Shown: piece by piece, positions 53,449 to 62,115 of the stretch | How positions within the stretch are numbered: the first letter of the stretch is position 1 | How the letters are laid out: every line of letters starts with the position of its first letter | Assembly (NCBI GenBank): GCA_963675925.2 | Contig: CAXXIB010000007.1 | Location: 117,966 to 181,965, forward strand | DNA: 64,000 nucleotides | Source of the DNA: CAXXOK01 sp963675925 | Lineage (GTDB): Bacteria; Bacillota; Clostridia; Christensenellales; Aristaeellaceae | Direction: 5' to 3' | Made by a program: the position numbers and the translations under genes | The notes under the pieces: model-generated | What the model saw: the letters and a program-made list of their open reading frames with translations, nothing else | Told to the model about the DNA's origin: nothing | The model's database searches: none

Positions 53449-53563
53449 TACCAATGCATCCCGCTCCTGTGCAAGCTCATTGCAACTAGCATATAAAGCA
53501 GAAAAATCTACAACCCAGAAAAAGCTTGTCCATTGTCAAACGATATCAAGGTGATTTGGATCT

Positions 53564-55117
53564 CTAAACTATTTTCGTTGTCCAGCTCTCCAAATTCCAT
53601 ACTTCGCTAATCCAATCGTCGTAAAACGATGGCTCATGGCTTACCAGCAGAATCGTGCCGCTAAACTCTTTTAATGCACGGCTCAGTTCAGCTTTTGCCT
53701 CAACATCCAGGTGATTCGTCGGCTCATCAAGCACAAGCCAATTAAACGGTCTAAGCATAATTTTGCAAAGACGAACTTTGGCATTTTCTCCACCGGAAAG
53801 CACTCTCATTTGGCTTTCAATATGGTCAGTTGTAAGCCCGCATCTTGCCAGTGCTCCTCTGACTTCTGCATTGGTCATCGCAGGAAACTCGTCCCAAATT
53901 TCCTGCAGCGCCGTTTTTTTATTATCTCTTGCATCTTCCTGCTCAAAATAGCCGGGCTCAAGATAGGGATCCAGTTCTATTGCCCCTGATATTGGCGGAA
54001 TTACACCTAATAATGTTTTTAAAAGAGTGGATTTTCCAAGCCCGTTAACACCTTGAATCGCAATCTTTTTGTTCCGCTCCATTGCAATGCTGATGGCTTT
54101 GGTCAGAGGCTCATCGTACCCAAGCACGAGGTCTGTCGCTTTGAAAATCGCCTTTCCCGGTGTTCGTGCTGTTTTAAAGCCGAATGTGGGTTTGGGCTTT
54201 TCTTTCCATTTATCGACAAGTTCCATCTTGTCTAGCTGCTTTTGCTTGCTTCTTGCCAGGGTAGCCGTTGCGGCTCTCGCCTTATTTTTCGCAACAAATG
54301 TTTCCAGCTTATTGATTTCTTTCTGCTGCTTTTTATACGCTTGTTCGTGTTGTCTTTTCTTCAATGCAAGCGCTTCTAAAAACTGCTCATAGCTACCCGA
54401 ATACCGCTGCATAATTCCGTCTTCAATATGATAAATAACATTGACGACATTGCTCATAAACGCCGTGTCGTGTGATACCAAAATTAAAGCATTCTCGTGG
54501 TTGATTAGAAACTTAGTCAGCCAGTTGATATGATTTTCATCCAGAAAATTTGTTGGTTCGTCTAAAATGAGAATCATGGGGTTTTCCAGAATCAGTTTGG
54601 TTAATAGCACCTTGGAGCGTTGTCCGCCGGACAACTCATGAACCATTCTATCAAGGCCTATTTCACCCAACCCTAATCCGTTTGCAACTTCATTGATCTT
54701 TGTATCAATTTCATAAAAACCGCTTTGCTCCAGCATGGTCTGAATTTCGCCGACGGTTTCAAGCATTGTATCGATTTCAGCATCCTGCGATGCCATCTTT
54801 TCATAGAGAGCAAGCATTTCTTTCTCAAGTTCAAACATGTGCCTGAACGCGCCTTTGAGCACATCGCGAATGGAACTGCCGGCCGGTAACGCAGTATGCT
54901 GATCCAGATAGCCGACCGTGATTCGGTTACACCATTCGATCGTTCCTTCGTCAGGCTGTAATTTACCCATGATGATATTGAGGAATGTTGATTTCCCTTC
55001 CCCGTTTGCTCCCACCAGCCCTACATGCTCACCTTTTAACAGCTGAAAAGAGGCGTTGTTTAGTATTTGCCGTGCACCAAATCCATGTGTAACATTTTGT
55101 GCGTTGAGTATGCTCAA
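53564..55117 (-). CDS. ABC-F family ATPase (ribosome-associated, YkpA/YbiT-like)
   Basis: 517 residues, two ABC domains in one chain and no membrane segments. Walker A motifs are GLVGANGEGKST (about 38) and AIQGVNGLGKST (about 345); signatures are LSGGQRSKV (about 158) and LSGGENAKV (about 433); Walker B ILDEPTNFLD and VLDEPTNHLD. The linker between them (about 240-310, lysine-rich helices) is the part that reaches the ribosome. TTG 55117 is taken as start because GGGAG lies six bases upstream and this gives the family length. ABC-F proteins rescue stalled ribosomes or give antibiotic resistance; which applies here is unknown. Confidence 0.92.
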   Translation of the reverse strand: MSILNAQNVTHGFGARQILNNASFQLLKGEHVGLVGANGEGKSTFLNIIMGKLQPDEGTIEWCNRITVGYLDQHTALPAGSSIRDVLKGAFRHMFELEKEMLALYEKMASQDAEIDTMLETVGEIQTMLEQSGFYEIDTKINEVANGLGLGEIGLDRMVHELSGGQRSKVLLTKLILENPMILILDEPTNFLDENHINWLTKFLINHENALILVSHDTAFMSNVVNVIYHIEDGIMQRYSGSYEQFLEALALKKRQHEQAYKKQQKEINKLETFVAKNKARAATATLARSKQKQLDKMELVDKWKEKPKPTFGFKTARTPGKAIFKATDLVLGYDEPLTKAISIAMERNKKIAIQGVNGLGKSTLLKTLLGVIPPISGAIELDPYLEPGYFEQEDARDNKKTALQEIWDEFPAMTNAEVRGALARCGLTTDHIESQMRVLSGGENAKVRLCKIMLRPFNWLVLDEPTNHLDVEAKAELSRALKEFSGTILLVSHEPSFYDDWISEVWNLESWTTKIV

Positions 55118-55580
55118 AACAATCTCCCTAATCGTATCCGTACCAAAATAAATCATCTCGACAGTTTGGCCGTTGCAAAGTATATCACAACTACGAACGT
55201 ATTCAAACACATGAAGGATAAGCGCGTCAATCGTTACCCTCTGTTTTCATTCACTTTTTCCCTGCCTTACGAAATGCAGTGTAATCATAGAGTGAGGCAG
55301 GCCTGCCCGATTAACATTTTCGCAGCCAACGATATGTCAGGCCAAGGCATACCCTCCCGTCAGTCCTATGGCTGATGATTTTTCTTGTTAAAAAGTGAGG
55401 GCATCGGTGTGGTAAAGATACAATGAAACGCCAATGTAATCCTTATTTCATAAGCGTCTGATATGGTTTAAGTACAATAATCGGAGCAAAACCCAAAGGC
55501 ACAATTTCCTGCGGCATCCTACCAAAACAACGCTGGCGGTGACGCTGGCACCATGTAATTTAAATGCGCTGTACGTCGTT
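55118..55580. other. Gap with a short gene remnant
   Basis: On the minus strand 55520-55443 reads RMPQEIVPLGFAPIIVLKPY then QTLMK and a TAA, which looks like the genuine C-terminus of a lost protein, following the GDPD-like gene. Nothing else recognisable is present. Confidence 0.35.
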
Positions 55581-56420
55581 TCAATGGAAACCGCGCTCGT
55601 TGAGATATTGCGCAAGCAGCGACACCCAGTCGGTCTGGATAATATCAAAGCCGCGATCAATCAGCCAACCCCATCCAAGCTCTCTGTTGTTGAGAAGTGA
55701 CACGTTGTCGTCATGCCTTGCACAGAGCAAGGTATCGTCATCCAGGGTAATAGCGTTTACCCACAGGAGTAGATTGTCCGCATGGCATTGCGTGATAAAT
55801 GCCTCAGAAGCCAACGCATGCTCATCCATGCCGAACAATATTTCGACACCGATCAGATTGACGTTGTATTGCCTGACAATGGCAAGCTCCTCAGCGCTTC
55901 TGATAACGGGCATATACATAATATCGGGCGCAATCTCTTGTAGGGCGGTGAGCCAAACGGGCTTCGGGTCGCATTTGAAAATAACCTGCTCCTGCATTCC
56001 GTGCCGCAGAATCAGCCGCAGCGTATCTTCTGTATAGAAATAACCCCTGTCGATATTGATCAGGCACCGGTTCCTGAAATGCTCCAATACATCGTCCAAC
56101 CGGTTCACACCCTCGCGCACGGCACATTGGTTGCTGTTGATGTAGCAATAGGTGTCAATTTCTTCGCTGCTCATCCTGTCCAGCCTTTTGCCTGTGCCGA
56201 TCAACCCGTACTCCTGCCCAGTGTGAAAGGCGTAGAAATCCCCATCGGTGGATCGAGCGGCGTCCACCTCCAGAATGTGAGCGCCGCTGATTAGCGCTGT
56301 CTCAAACGCAGCCACCGTATTCTGAATCACATTGCCGCCAAACGTCCCCCTGTGCGAGGCAATCAGCACACGGTGCTCGTCCATCAAGCAAAGCAGCGTT
56401 TCATTTCTTTTACCGTTCAT
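55581..56420 (-). CDS. Glycerophosphodiester phosphodiesterase-like (GDPD) TIM-barrel protein
   Basis: 279 residues. GDPD landmarks: ASHRGTFGGN near residue 21 (HRG), QNTVAAFETALISGAHILEVDAARSTDG (ENT position reads QNT; metal-binding E-x-D present) and FYAFHTG where HD is usual. Later barrel strands are less typical, so catalytic competence is uncertain. No signal peptide. Last gene of the importer operon, nine bases after the isomerase-like gene. Relatives split glycerophosphodiesters to glycerol 3-phosphate; the operon suggests that an imported phosphodiester is the substrate. Confidence 0.82.
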   Translation of the reverse strand: MNGKRNETLLCLMDEHRVLIASHRGTFGGNVIQNTVAAFETALISGAHILEVDAARSTDGDFYAFHTGQEYGLIGTGKRLDRMSSEEIDTYCYINSNQCAVREGVNRLDDVLEHFRNRCLINIDRGYFYTEDTLRLILRHGMQEQVIFKCDPKPVWLTALQEIAPDIMYMPVIRSAEELAIVRQYNVNLIGVEILFGMDEHALASEAFITQCHADNLLLWVNAITLDDDTLLCARHDDNVSLLNNRELGWGWLIDRGFDIIQTDWVSLLAQYLNERGFH

Positions 56421-56429
56421 CTTCAGCCA

Positions 56430-57287
56430 TCACTCCATATACGGTTTGAGCAGTGCCGCGCTCGTTTTCAGATCGTCGATACTTTTCGCCATGAACTCCA
56501 CCAAAACGGTACCCGCATACCGCAGTTCATGCAGCGCCGCAAACACCGCACGGAAATCGACGGTTCCGCTTCCGATCTGCCCGTGCAAATCGCAGGTACC
56601 GTCGTTGTCGTTGATGTGCACATGGATTAGCCGTTCCCCAAGCTCGCGGATAAACCGCGCACTGTCATAGCCGATGCGGTTGGAATGTCCGCAGTCGTAA
56701 AGCGCGCCGATGTTATCCAGACTTACCTTCTCCAAAACGAAGAGCAGATCGTCCGGGGTATGGATCACCTCTTGCTTGAGCAGTACGTTTTCAAGCGCAA
56801 CCGCGCACCCATATTGATTGGCGTATGCACCGATCTCCCCCAGCATATCGACCGTTGCCTGCAGCGCGTTTTGCTTTTTGCGAAAATACACTTCCTGCAA
56901 AAACGCCTTTGCCGGCGTATCGGCCACCTCGGGATAATCGAAATTGCCGATCGTCGCGCCGTGCACCGACAGCATACACACGCCGCATTCAGCTGCGAAG
57001 TCGATGCTCTGCTTCATTTCTTCCAGCACCGCGTGCCGCACCACAGCATTGCCGACACCACAATCCAAGTTAGTCGGAATATGCAGCGATACACGCAGGT
57101 CGTAACGCTTCAGCAACTTGCGGATGGCTTCCACGTATTCTTCTATTTTCTGTTCGTCGTTGCCGACGGTATGCATGGGGTATTCGAGTTCAACCGCCTG
57201 ATAAATCCCGGTTTCGATCAATTCATGCCCAAGTGTTTCGATGGTCTTTGCGTCGATCCGATGGGATAGTTGAAAGCCAAGCTTCAT
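56430..57287 (-). CDS. Sugar phosphate isomerase/epimerase-like (xylose-isomerase-like TIM barrel)
   Basis: 285 residues. AP_endonuc_2-type barrel with metal-site residues in VSLHIPTN near 72, LSVHGATIGN near 108, AVALENVLLKQE near 155, ALYDCGHSNRIG near 190 and LIHVHINDNDGTCD near 220. Enzymes of this fold isomerise or epimerise sugars, inositols or hydroxypyruvate. It lies 15 bases downstream of the permease gene, so it presumably converts the imported compound or its cleavage product. Confidence 0.87.
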   Translation of the reverse strand: MKLGFQLSHRIDAKTIETLGHELIETGIYQAVELEYPMHTVGNDEQKIEEYVEAIRKLLKRYDLRVSLHIPTNLDCGVGNAVVRHAVLEEMKQSIDFAAECGVCMLSVHGATIGNFDYPEVADTPAKAFLQEVYFRKKQNALQATVDMLGEIGAYANQYGCAVALENVLLKQEVIHTPDDLLFVLEKVSLDNIGALYDCGHSNRIGYDSARFIRELGERLIHVHINDNDGTCDLHGQIGSGTVDFRAVFAALHELRYAGTVLVEFMAKSIDDLKTSAALLKPYME

Positions 57288-57302
57288 AATTGTGCCTCCG
57301 CC

Positions 57303-59120
57303 CTATTTGAGATGTGAGGATTTGGTACCGGTTCGCTCCGGCAGGATTTTAGCGATGCGTTTCAGCAGTCCTTTGCTTTTACCGCTGCGTTTGTTCCGTT
57401 TGTCGCTGAGCAAAATTCCATACGCAACATAAAGGATTGAGGACGCGATGATGACCCGCGTCGTGGAAAACACATAGAGCATCGCGCGCGTATCGACCGT
57501 GGATTCGGTCCGGGTAAAGGACCGGATCAGCACGCCGAGGGTTGGGAATTTCAGCGGATACAGAAAGATGGTCGCGTCGTAATCGTCCAACAGTGAGTTC
57601 ATGTTCAGCGCCAGTACCGCTACCAGCGTCGGGAATAGGATCGGCGCGATCACCCTGCGGAAGATATAGAAATCATTCGCCTTGAGGTTTCTGGCCGCCA
57701 GCTCGTATTCCTTATTCACCTGCGCAAACGCTGCCTTGAGCATGCGGGACGTGAACGGGATTTTAAGGATTGTATAGCCTAAGATCAAAATGGCAACAGT
57801 CCCCAGCAGCACCTGATTGAACACGAGCATATTGGGTACGTCGAAGGTTGTCAACAGCCCCAGCGCGATCAGCGTGGAGGGGATCATCCACGGAATGAGC
57901 AGTGCAAAATCGAAGGATTGGATCAGCTTGTTCTTATATTTCGTCATCAGATTCACCGCAAGGTAAACGAACAGGATCGCAAGGACAGACGCCACAAACG
58001 AGAACACGATACTGTACACATAAGACGAATAATACTGTGATTTGGTCAATAGTTGCAGGTAGTTGTCCAACGTGAAGCTGGACGCCGTGATGACGCCGGT
58101 ATCAATCGCCCTGCCGTTGGTAAACGAGAAGAGAATCACAAAACCCAGCGGCAGCGTATAGACGATGAACAGCAGGTATGCGATCACATGCACGGTGATA
58201 TTGGCAGCTTTGTTTCGGATCTTGATCTTATTGAATTTGGAAACGGTTTTGGAGATGGAAAAGAACGTCGCGCCACTCTCAAACCGCCGGAACACAATCA
58301 GCAACAGCACGGTCAGCAGTCCGAGGATCATGCCCAGAATCAGCGCGAGGCTGCGCCCGCTTCTGACCTGCACCAGCGACAGGATCAGCGGCGAGATGGT
58401 CTGGAAATCGTTCCCGCCCAGGATCAGCGGCGCGGAAAACGCGGTCAGTCCACCGATGAACGTAAGCACCGTCGCCGCCAGAATGGTTGGCGTCAGCACG
58501 GGCAGCACAACCCTGGTGATGATGTACATCGTCGGCGCTTTCAGGTTTCGCGCAGCCTCAATCAGATGATTGTCCATGGATTTGGTGGCGTTGGTCAAAA
58601 ACAGAAAATGATTGGTCGTGCCGGCAAAGGTGGACACGAACAGCACGCCCCAAAACCCGTAGAACCATTTGGGGTTCATATCCGGAAAATACCGGAGCAG
58701 GATATTCGTGATAATCCCCTGATCGCCGTAGATCGCCATATACCCGCCGACCAAGATGATACCGCCGTAGACAAACGTGGACATATAGCCGATTTTGAGG
58801 ATTTTCGCGCCCTTGATATCAAAATACTCGGTCACCAGAACAATGAAAATCCCGACCAGATTGACGGTGATCGACATAGCGATCGCCAGATAAATGCTGT
58901 TTTTGACGCTGGTCATCGCAAACTTGGAACGAAACAGCTTGATGACATTGGCAAAGCTGATGCCATCCTCCGTGATGAAGGAATCGAGCATCACGTTGAT
59001 GTTGGGAACGATTAAAAACGCGATGATGAACCACAGGATAAACACCGTGGAGAACACGGCGACCTTGTGTTTGTTCAGGATCATGAACAATGATTTCTTC
59101 TTAGTGTTGTTTTCAGGCAT
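57303..59120 (-). CDS. Fused two-domain ABC permease (FbpB/PhnU-V type)
   Basis: 605 residues with about 12 membrane segments in two homologous halves. Each half carries an EAA loop: LIEAARNLKAPTMYIITRVV near 190 and YELAARNLKANDFYIFRRVI near 475. Fused permeases of this kind serve iron(III), 2-aminoethylphosphonate or similar importers. I prefer ATG 59120 (MPENNTKKKS) because GGGAAG is then eight bases away; 59126 is also possible. It overlaps the ATPase gene by eight bases. Confidence 0.92.
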   Translation of the reverse strand: MPENNTKKKSLFMILNKHKVAVFSTVFILWFIIAFLIVPNINVMLDSFITEDGISFANVIKLFRSKFAMTSVKNSIYLAIAMSITVNLVGIFIVLVTEYFDIKGAKILKIGYMSTFVYGGIILVGGYMAIYGDQGIITNILLRYFPDMNPKWFYGFWGVLFVSTFAGTTNHFLFLTNATKSMDNHLIEAARNLKAPTMYIITRVVLPVLTPTILAATVLTFIGGLTAFSAPLILGGNDFQTISPLILSLVQVRSGRSLALILGMILGLLTVLLLIVFRRFESGATFFSISKTVSKFNKIKIRNKAANITVHVIAYLLFIVYTLPLGFVILFSFTNGRAIDTGVITASSFTLDNYLQLLTKSQYYSSYVYSIVFSFVASVLAILFVYLAVNLMTKYKNKLIQSFDFALLIPWMIPSTLIALGLLTTFDVPNMLVFNQVLLGTVAILILGYTILKIPFTSRMLKAAFAQVNKEYELAARNLKANDFYIFRRVIAPILFPTLVAVLALNMNSLLDDYDATIFLYPLKFPTLGVLIRSFTRTESTVDTRAMLYVFSTTRVIIASSILYVAYGILLSDKRNKRSGKSKGLLKRIAKILPERTGTKSSHLK

Positions 59121-60108
59121 TTTCATCACTTCCCAGAAATATCACCTTAGACCTGTCAATATACAGCTTCAGCCTGTCGCCAACCTGATACTTGCAGTTG
59201 ATAATGGTGTTGCTTAACGAAAATCCTTCGTCCGTCTGATAGGTAATTGTATAATACAACCCGAAAAAGCTAATACTTCTGATTTCCGCGTCCAATACGA
59301 TGCTTTTCACTGAATCATCCGATTCAAAAAGTACATCGTTTAGGCGCACAAAGCATTGTGTCTCCTGCCGTGCACCGAATACCTTCGCGGGGATGCGGTT
59401 GATCGCGCCCAGGAAATTGGACACGAATTCCGACTGTGGATGGAAATAGACCTCGTCGGGCGTACCGACCTGCTCCAGATGCCCGTTGTTGAATACCGCG
59501 ACCCGGTTGGAAAGCGTCAACGCCTCCTCCTGATCGTGGGTAACGTACACCGTCGTGATGCCAAACTTCATCTGCAATTCCTTCAGCTCCCGGCGCAGCT
59601 GATGGCGGAGCTTGGCGTCGAGATTGGACAGGGGCTCATCCAGGCACAGGATCTTCGGCTTCATCACCAACGCACGGGCGATCGCCACGCGCTGCTGCTG
59701 TCCGCCGGACAGCTCCGCCGCGTTTCGGGAAAGCTGTTCGGGATTCAGATCCACCTTATCGGCTATGTCCTCGACCAGCTCCCGAATCTTCTTATCCTTG
59801 ACCTTGGCGACACGCAAGCCGAAAGCGATGTTTTCAAACACGTTCATCGTTGGAAACAGTGCATACGACTGGAACACAATCCCCACGTCCCGCTTCTCGA
59901 CGGGTTCATTGGTCACATCCTTGCCGTCTAAAACGATCTTGCCACTAAATGGCTTGACAAAGCCTGTAATCGTGCGTAGGACACTCGTCTTGCCGCAGCC
60001 CGAAGGCCCCAGAAGCGTGAAAAACTCGCCCTCTCTGATCTCTAAATTCAAGTCGCGCATGGCGACAAAATCTCCATACTTAATTCCCAGGTTGCTGATC
60101 TTAATCAT
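59113..60108 (-). CDS. ABC transporter ATPase (FbpC/PotA/PhnT type)
   Basis: 331 residues. Walker A GPSGCGKTS near 35, Q-loop VFQSYALFP near 82, signature LSGGQQQRVAIARAL near 135, Walker B ILCLDEPLSNLDA, H-loop VYVTHDQEEA near 190, and a C-terminal TOBE/MOI-like domain from about 240. GAGG precedes the ATG. Energises the fused permease encoded next. The 210-base gap to the binding-protein gene upstream contains a stable hairpin. Confidence 0.94.
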   Translation of the reverse strand: MIKISNLGIKYGDFVAMRDLNLEIREGEFFTLLGPSGCGKTSVLRTITGFVKPFSGKIVLDGKDVTNEPVEKRDVGIVFQSYALFPTMNVFENIAFGLRVAKVKDKKIRELVEDIADKVDLNPEQLSRNAAELSGGQQQRVAIARALVMKPKILCLDEPLSNLDAKLRHQLRRELKELQMKFGITTVYVTHDQEEALTLSNRVAVFNNGHLEQVGTPDEVYFHPQSEFVSNFLGAINRIPAKVFGARQETQCFVRLNDVLFESDDSVKSIVLDAEIRSISFFGLYYTITYQTDEGFSLSNTIINCKYQVGDRLKLYIDRSKVIFLGSDENA

Positions 60109-60248
60109 CGGGACACCTCAAAGCGCTATTGCTTGCCGTTTTTGCGGTTTATCAATTAAAAAATGAAACGGCACACATCGCTTGATGGTTATTTATTCTC
60201 GCAATTCGCAGCGCTGTCTACAAACCATCAACCCATGTGTGCAATTGA

Positions 60249-60286
60249 CCGGGAAACCTGGTCCGTACATCCGCCAGGTTTCCCGG
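60249..60286 (-). promoter_or_regulatory. Intercistronic stem-loop between binding protein and ATPase genes
   Basis: CCGGGAAACCTGG and CCAGGTTTCCCGG form a perfect 13-bp stem with a 12-base loop. No U tract follows, so it more likely stabilises the binding-protein mRNA or attenuates partly than terminates fully, which would keep the binding protein in excess. Confidence 0.65.
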
Positions 60287-60318
60287 ATCTTGGCTTGCTT
60301 ATTGTTACGATCGAAGTA

Positions 60319-61392
60319 TTAGTCGTTTCTGCCGCAGGGGTAGTTGAGCTCCAGCTCGACCAGCCATTCGTCGGCATACTGAAGAATGTAATCCCAGTCG
60401 ATTTCCTGCGTCTTCACCTTGGAGTTGATGATCACACCCTGATGATCCGCGGGTAGTTGTTCGGACGCTTTTTTGTTGACCGGCACAGCCGCACTTTCCT
60501 TGTTAAACTCATACTGGTGATCCGCGGAACCGATCCACTGTGCCACTTCCTGCGCGGCGGTCATCCGGGTTTCGTCGCCGGAGTTGGTCACGGCCACACA
60601 GCTGGTGACAAACGGCATGCCGTATTCGGGGTTCATCTGCTCCATCACCAGATTATAGGTATCTTCGGCTTCTTTCACGCCGTTGGGCCACATCATGCCC
60701 AGAGGCGTATCGGTTCCATCGAACCAGGATTTGTAGCTATCGTTCTGGTTGCGAGCGCCATCGCGGAACGCCTTCATGAACGTCCATCCCTCATCGGAAA
60801 CGCCGAGATAGCCGTCAGGATCTTTATAGCGCTCCAGAATAGAGAAGTGCATGGTAGAGGAGGTGCCGCCCGTTAGCTTCAAGGCGAAATAGTGGCCGGA
60901 ATAGTTAGCAACGAGGTCTTCCCAGTCGGTGGGCATCCGGTCATAGCCCATTTCCTGCAGGCGTTCCAGCGAACCGATGATGTTGAGAGCTTCGGTTTTG
61001 GTGCCGTAGTAATAGCCTTCGGCGTCTTTGTACACAGCATCGACATCCATCGCCCAATTCGGCTCCCACTGAATTAACGCACCGGCAGCCTTCATCTGCG
61101 CATGATTGAGCATCGACCCGCCGTAAACGACGTCCGCTTGGGCGTTGTTCACTTCCGCGATCACACGGTTGGTCATCTCAGTGCCGCCCATGGAAATTAG
61201 AGTAATGTCGTACTTGTCGGCCAGTTCAGACTCGTTAAAATAAACCAGAAAATCCTCCTGGGTGTCAAAGTGATTGGAATAAATCACAACAGGGGTCTTC
61301 GCGTCCGACGCCGCAGCCGCGGTCTGTACCATTCCAAACATGAGAACCATTGCCAGCGCCAAGCAAAGTGCGCGTACTTTCTTGTTCATCAT
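60319..61392 (-). CDS. Periplasmic-type (extracellular) solute-binding protein, iron/phosphonate family
   Basis: 357 residues, ATG 61392 or 61389, after AAAGGAG. Signal peptide about 1-30 (ALCLALAMVLMFGMVQTAAA). The mature protein follows the PBP2 FbpA/PhnS pattern: VVIYSNHFDTQED, NNAQADVVYGGSMLN near 80, WEDLVANYSGHYFALKLTGG near 150 and DEPEY-like EYGMPFVTSCVAVTNSG near 250. The ligand is not clear; iron, phosphonate or an organophosphate would all fit. No lipobox is seen. First gene of the operon. Confidence 0.9.
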   Translation of the reverse strand: MMNKKVRALCLALAMVLMFGMVQTAAAASDAKTPVVIYSNHFDTQEDFLVYFNESELADKYDITLISMGGTEMTNRVIAEVNNAQADVVYGGSMLNHAQMKAAGALIQWEPNWAMDVDAVYKDAEGYYYGTKTEALNIIGSLERLQEMGYDRMPTDWEDLVANYSGHYFALKLTGGTSSTMHFSILERYKDPDGYLGVSDEGWTFMKAFRDGARNQNDSYKSWFDGTDTPLGMMWPNGVKEAEDTYNLVMEQMNPEYGMPFVTSCVAVTNSGDETRMTAAQEVAQWIGSADHQYEFNKESAAVPVNKKASEQLPADHQGVIINSKVKTQEIDWDYILQYADEWLVELELNYPCGRND

Positions 61393-61427
61393 ATGCATCT
61401 CCTTTTCAGCATTAACTGAGGTGAAAA

Positions 61428-61450
61428 GTAATCGGTTACTGTCATGACAG
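61428..61450. promoter_or_regulatory. Paired palindromes, likely operator of the importer operon
   Basis: GTAATCGGTTAC-type dyad (61428-61439) adjoins a perfect 12-base palindrome CTGTCATGACAG (61439-61450). They lie just downstream of the -10 box, covering the expected transcription start. Confidence 0.6.
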
Positions 61451-61454
61451 GATG

Positions 61455-61484
61455 ATTATATAATGCGTCCGAAGCGGGGGTCAA
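61455..61484 (-). promoter_or_regulatory. Promoter of the importer operon
   Basis: Minus strand TTGACC (61484-61479), 18-base spacer, TATAAT (61460-61455). Confidence 0.7.
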
Positions 61485-61844
61485 TTACATTTACGGACTC
61501 TTATCTAAAGAATTACCGCATCCTTACGTTGCCCTAATCATGTAAAAATCAGCGTATAAAATACGTAAGTTTTCCGCATGGATTTATTATATGGTTTCTT
61601 GTTTTGTCAATGGCTATTGATCGGCGGTTCCATAAGTCTATTACAAAATGAGATCGGACACTTAGTGGAAAGGAAAACCAAAGCAAATTTATGACGTTGT
61701 AAAGGTCATCCCCAAAACGGATTCCCTTCAATTGCGGCACCTGGAGTTTGACATTGCCCAATGTCGTTGTCAGTTTTTAACTGTAATGACCACTGCGGTA
61801 TCCCTGTCGCTTCGTAACAAGCCACCTAAAAAGATTTTTGATAT
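61485..61844. other. Gap without a convincing gene
   Basis: Open frames such as 61549-61761 on the minus strand have no ribosome site or recognisable family. The plus strand around 61680-61780 reads KQIYDVVKVIPKTDSLQLRH in one frame and may be decayed coding DNA. Composition is AT-rich. Confidence 0.35.
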
Positions 61845-62021
61845 TTACCGAATGATTTCAGAACCGTCTTTTAACCAAAATACCAATCCTCCATCCGTCT
61901 GGACCACAACCTTATCGATTACAACCATCCATATCTGCTCATCGAAAGTCTCAGGTGTTCTTTCATATGCCACCAAATTTTGAATGAAGCCATCCAGCAG
62001 AAAACGATATTTTATATTCAT
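61845..62021 (-). pseudogene. C-terminal remnant of a serine site-specific recombinase
   Basis: 58 residues starting MNIKYRFLLDGFIQNLVAYE and continuing to TFDEQIWMVVIDKVVVQTDG and LVFWLKDGSEIIR. FDExxWxxxVDKVxV...LVFxxKDGxEI is the usual C-terminal end of large serine recombinases of mobile elements. The resolvase catalytic domain is absent upstream; the DNA before it becomes the ATPase gene region. A mark of past integration beside a defence-type gene pair. Confidence 0.6.
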
Positions 62022-62115
62022 CGGCACCCTCTTTTTGCACTATTTCTGCAATATCAGTTGTTAATTTGCATTTTGTATGCTATCATTATCAAAATGGCAA
62101 ATGGAGTTGAGATTT

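Noticed and set aside
58053..59015. A 320-codon plus-strand frame opposite the fused permease
   Set aside because: Highly charged antisense shadow of membrane-segment codons; not a plausible protein.
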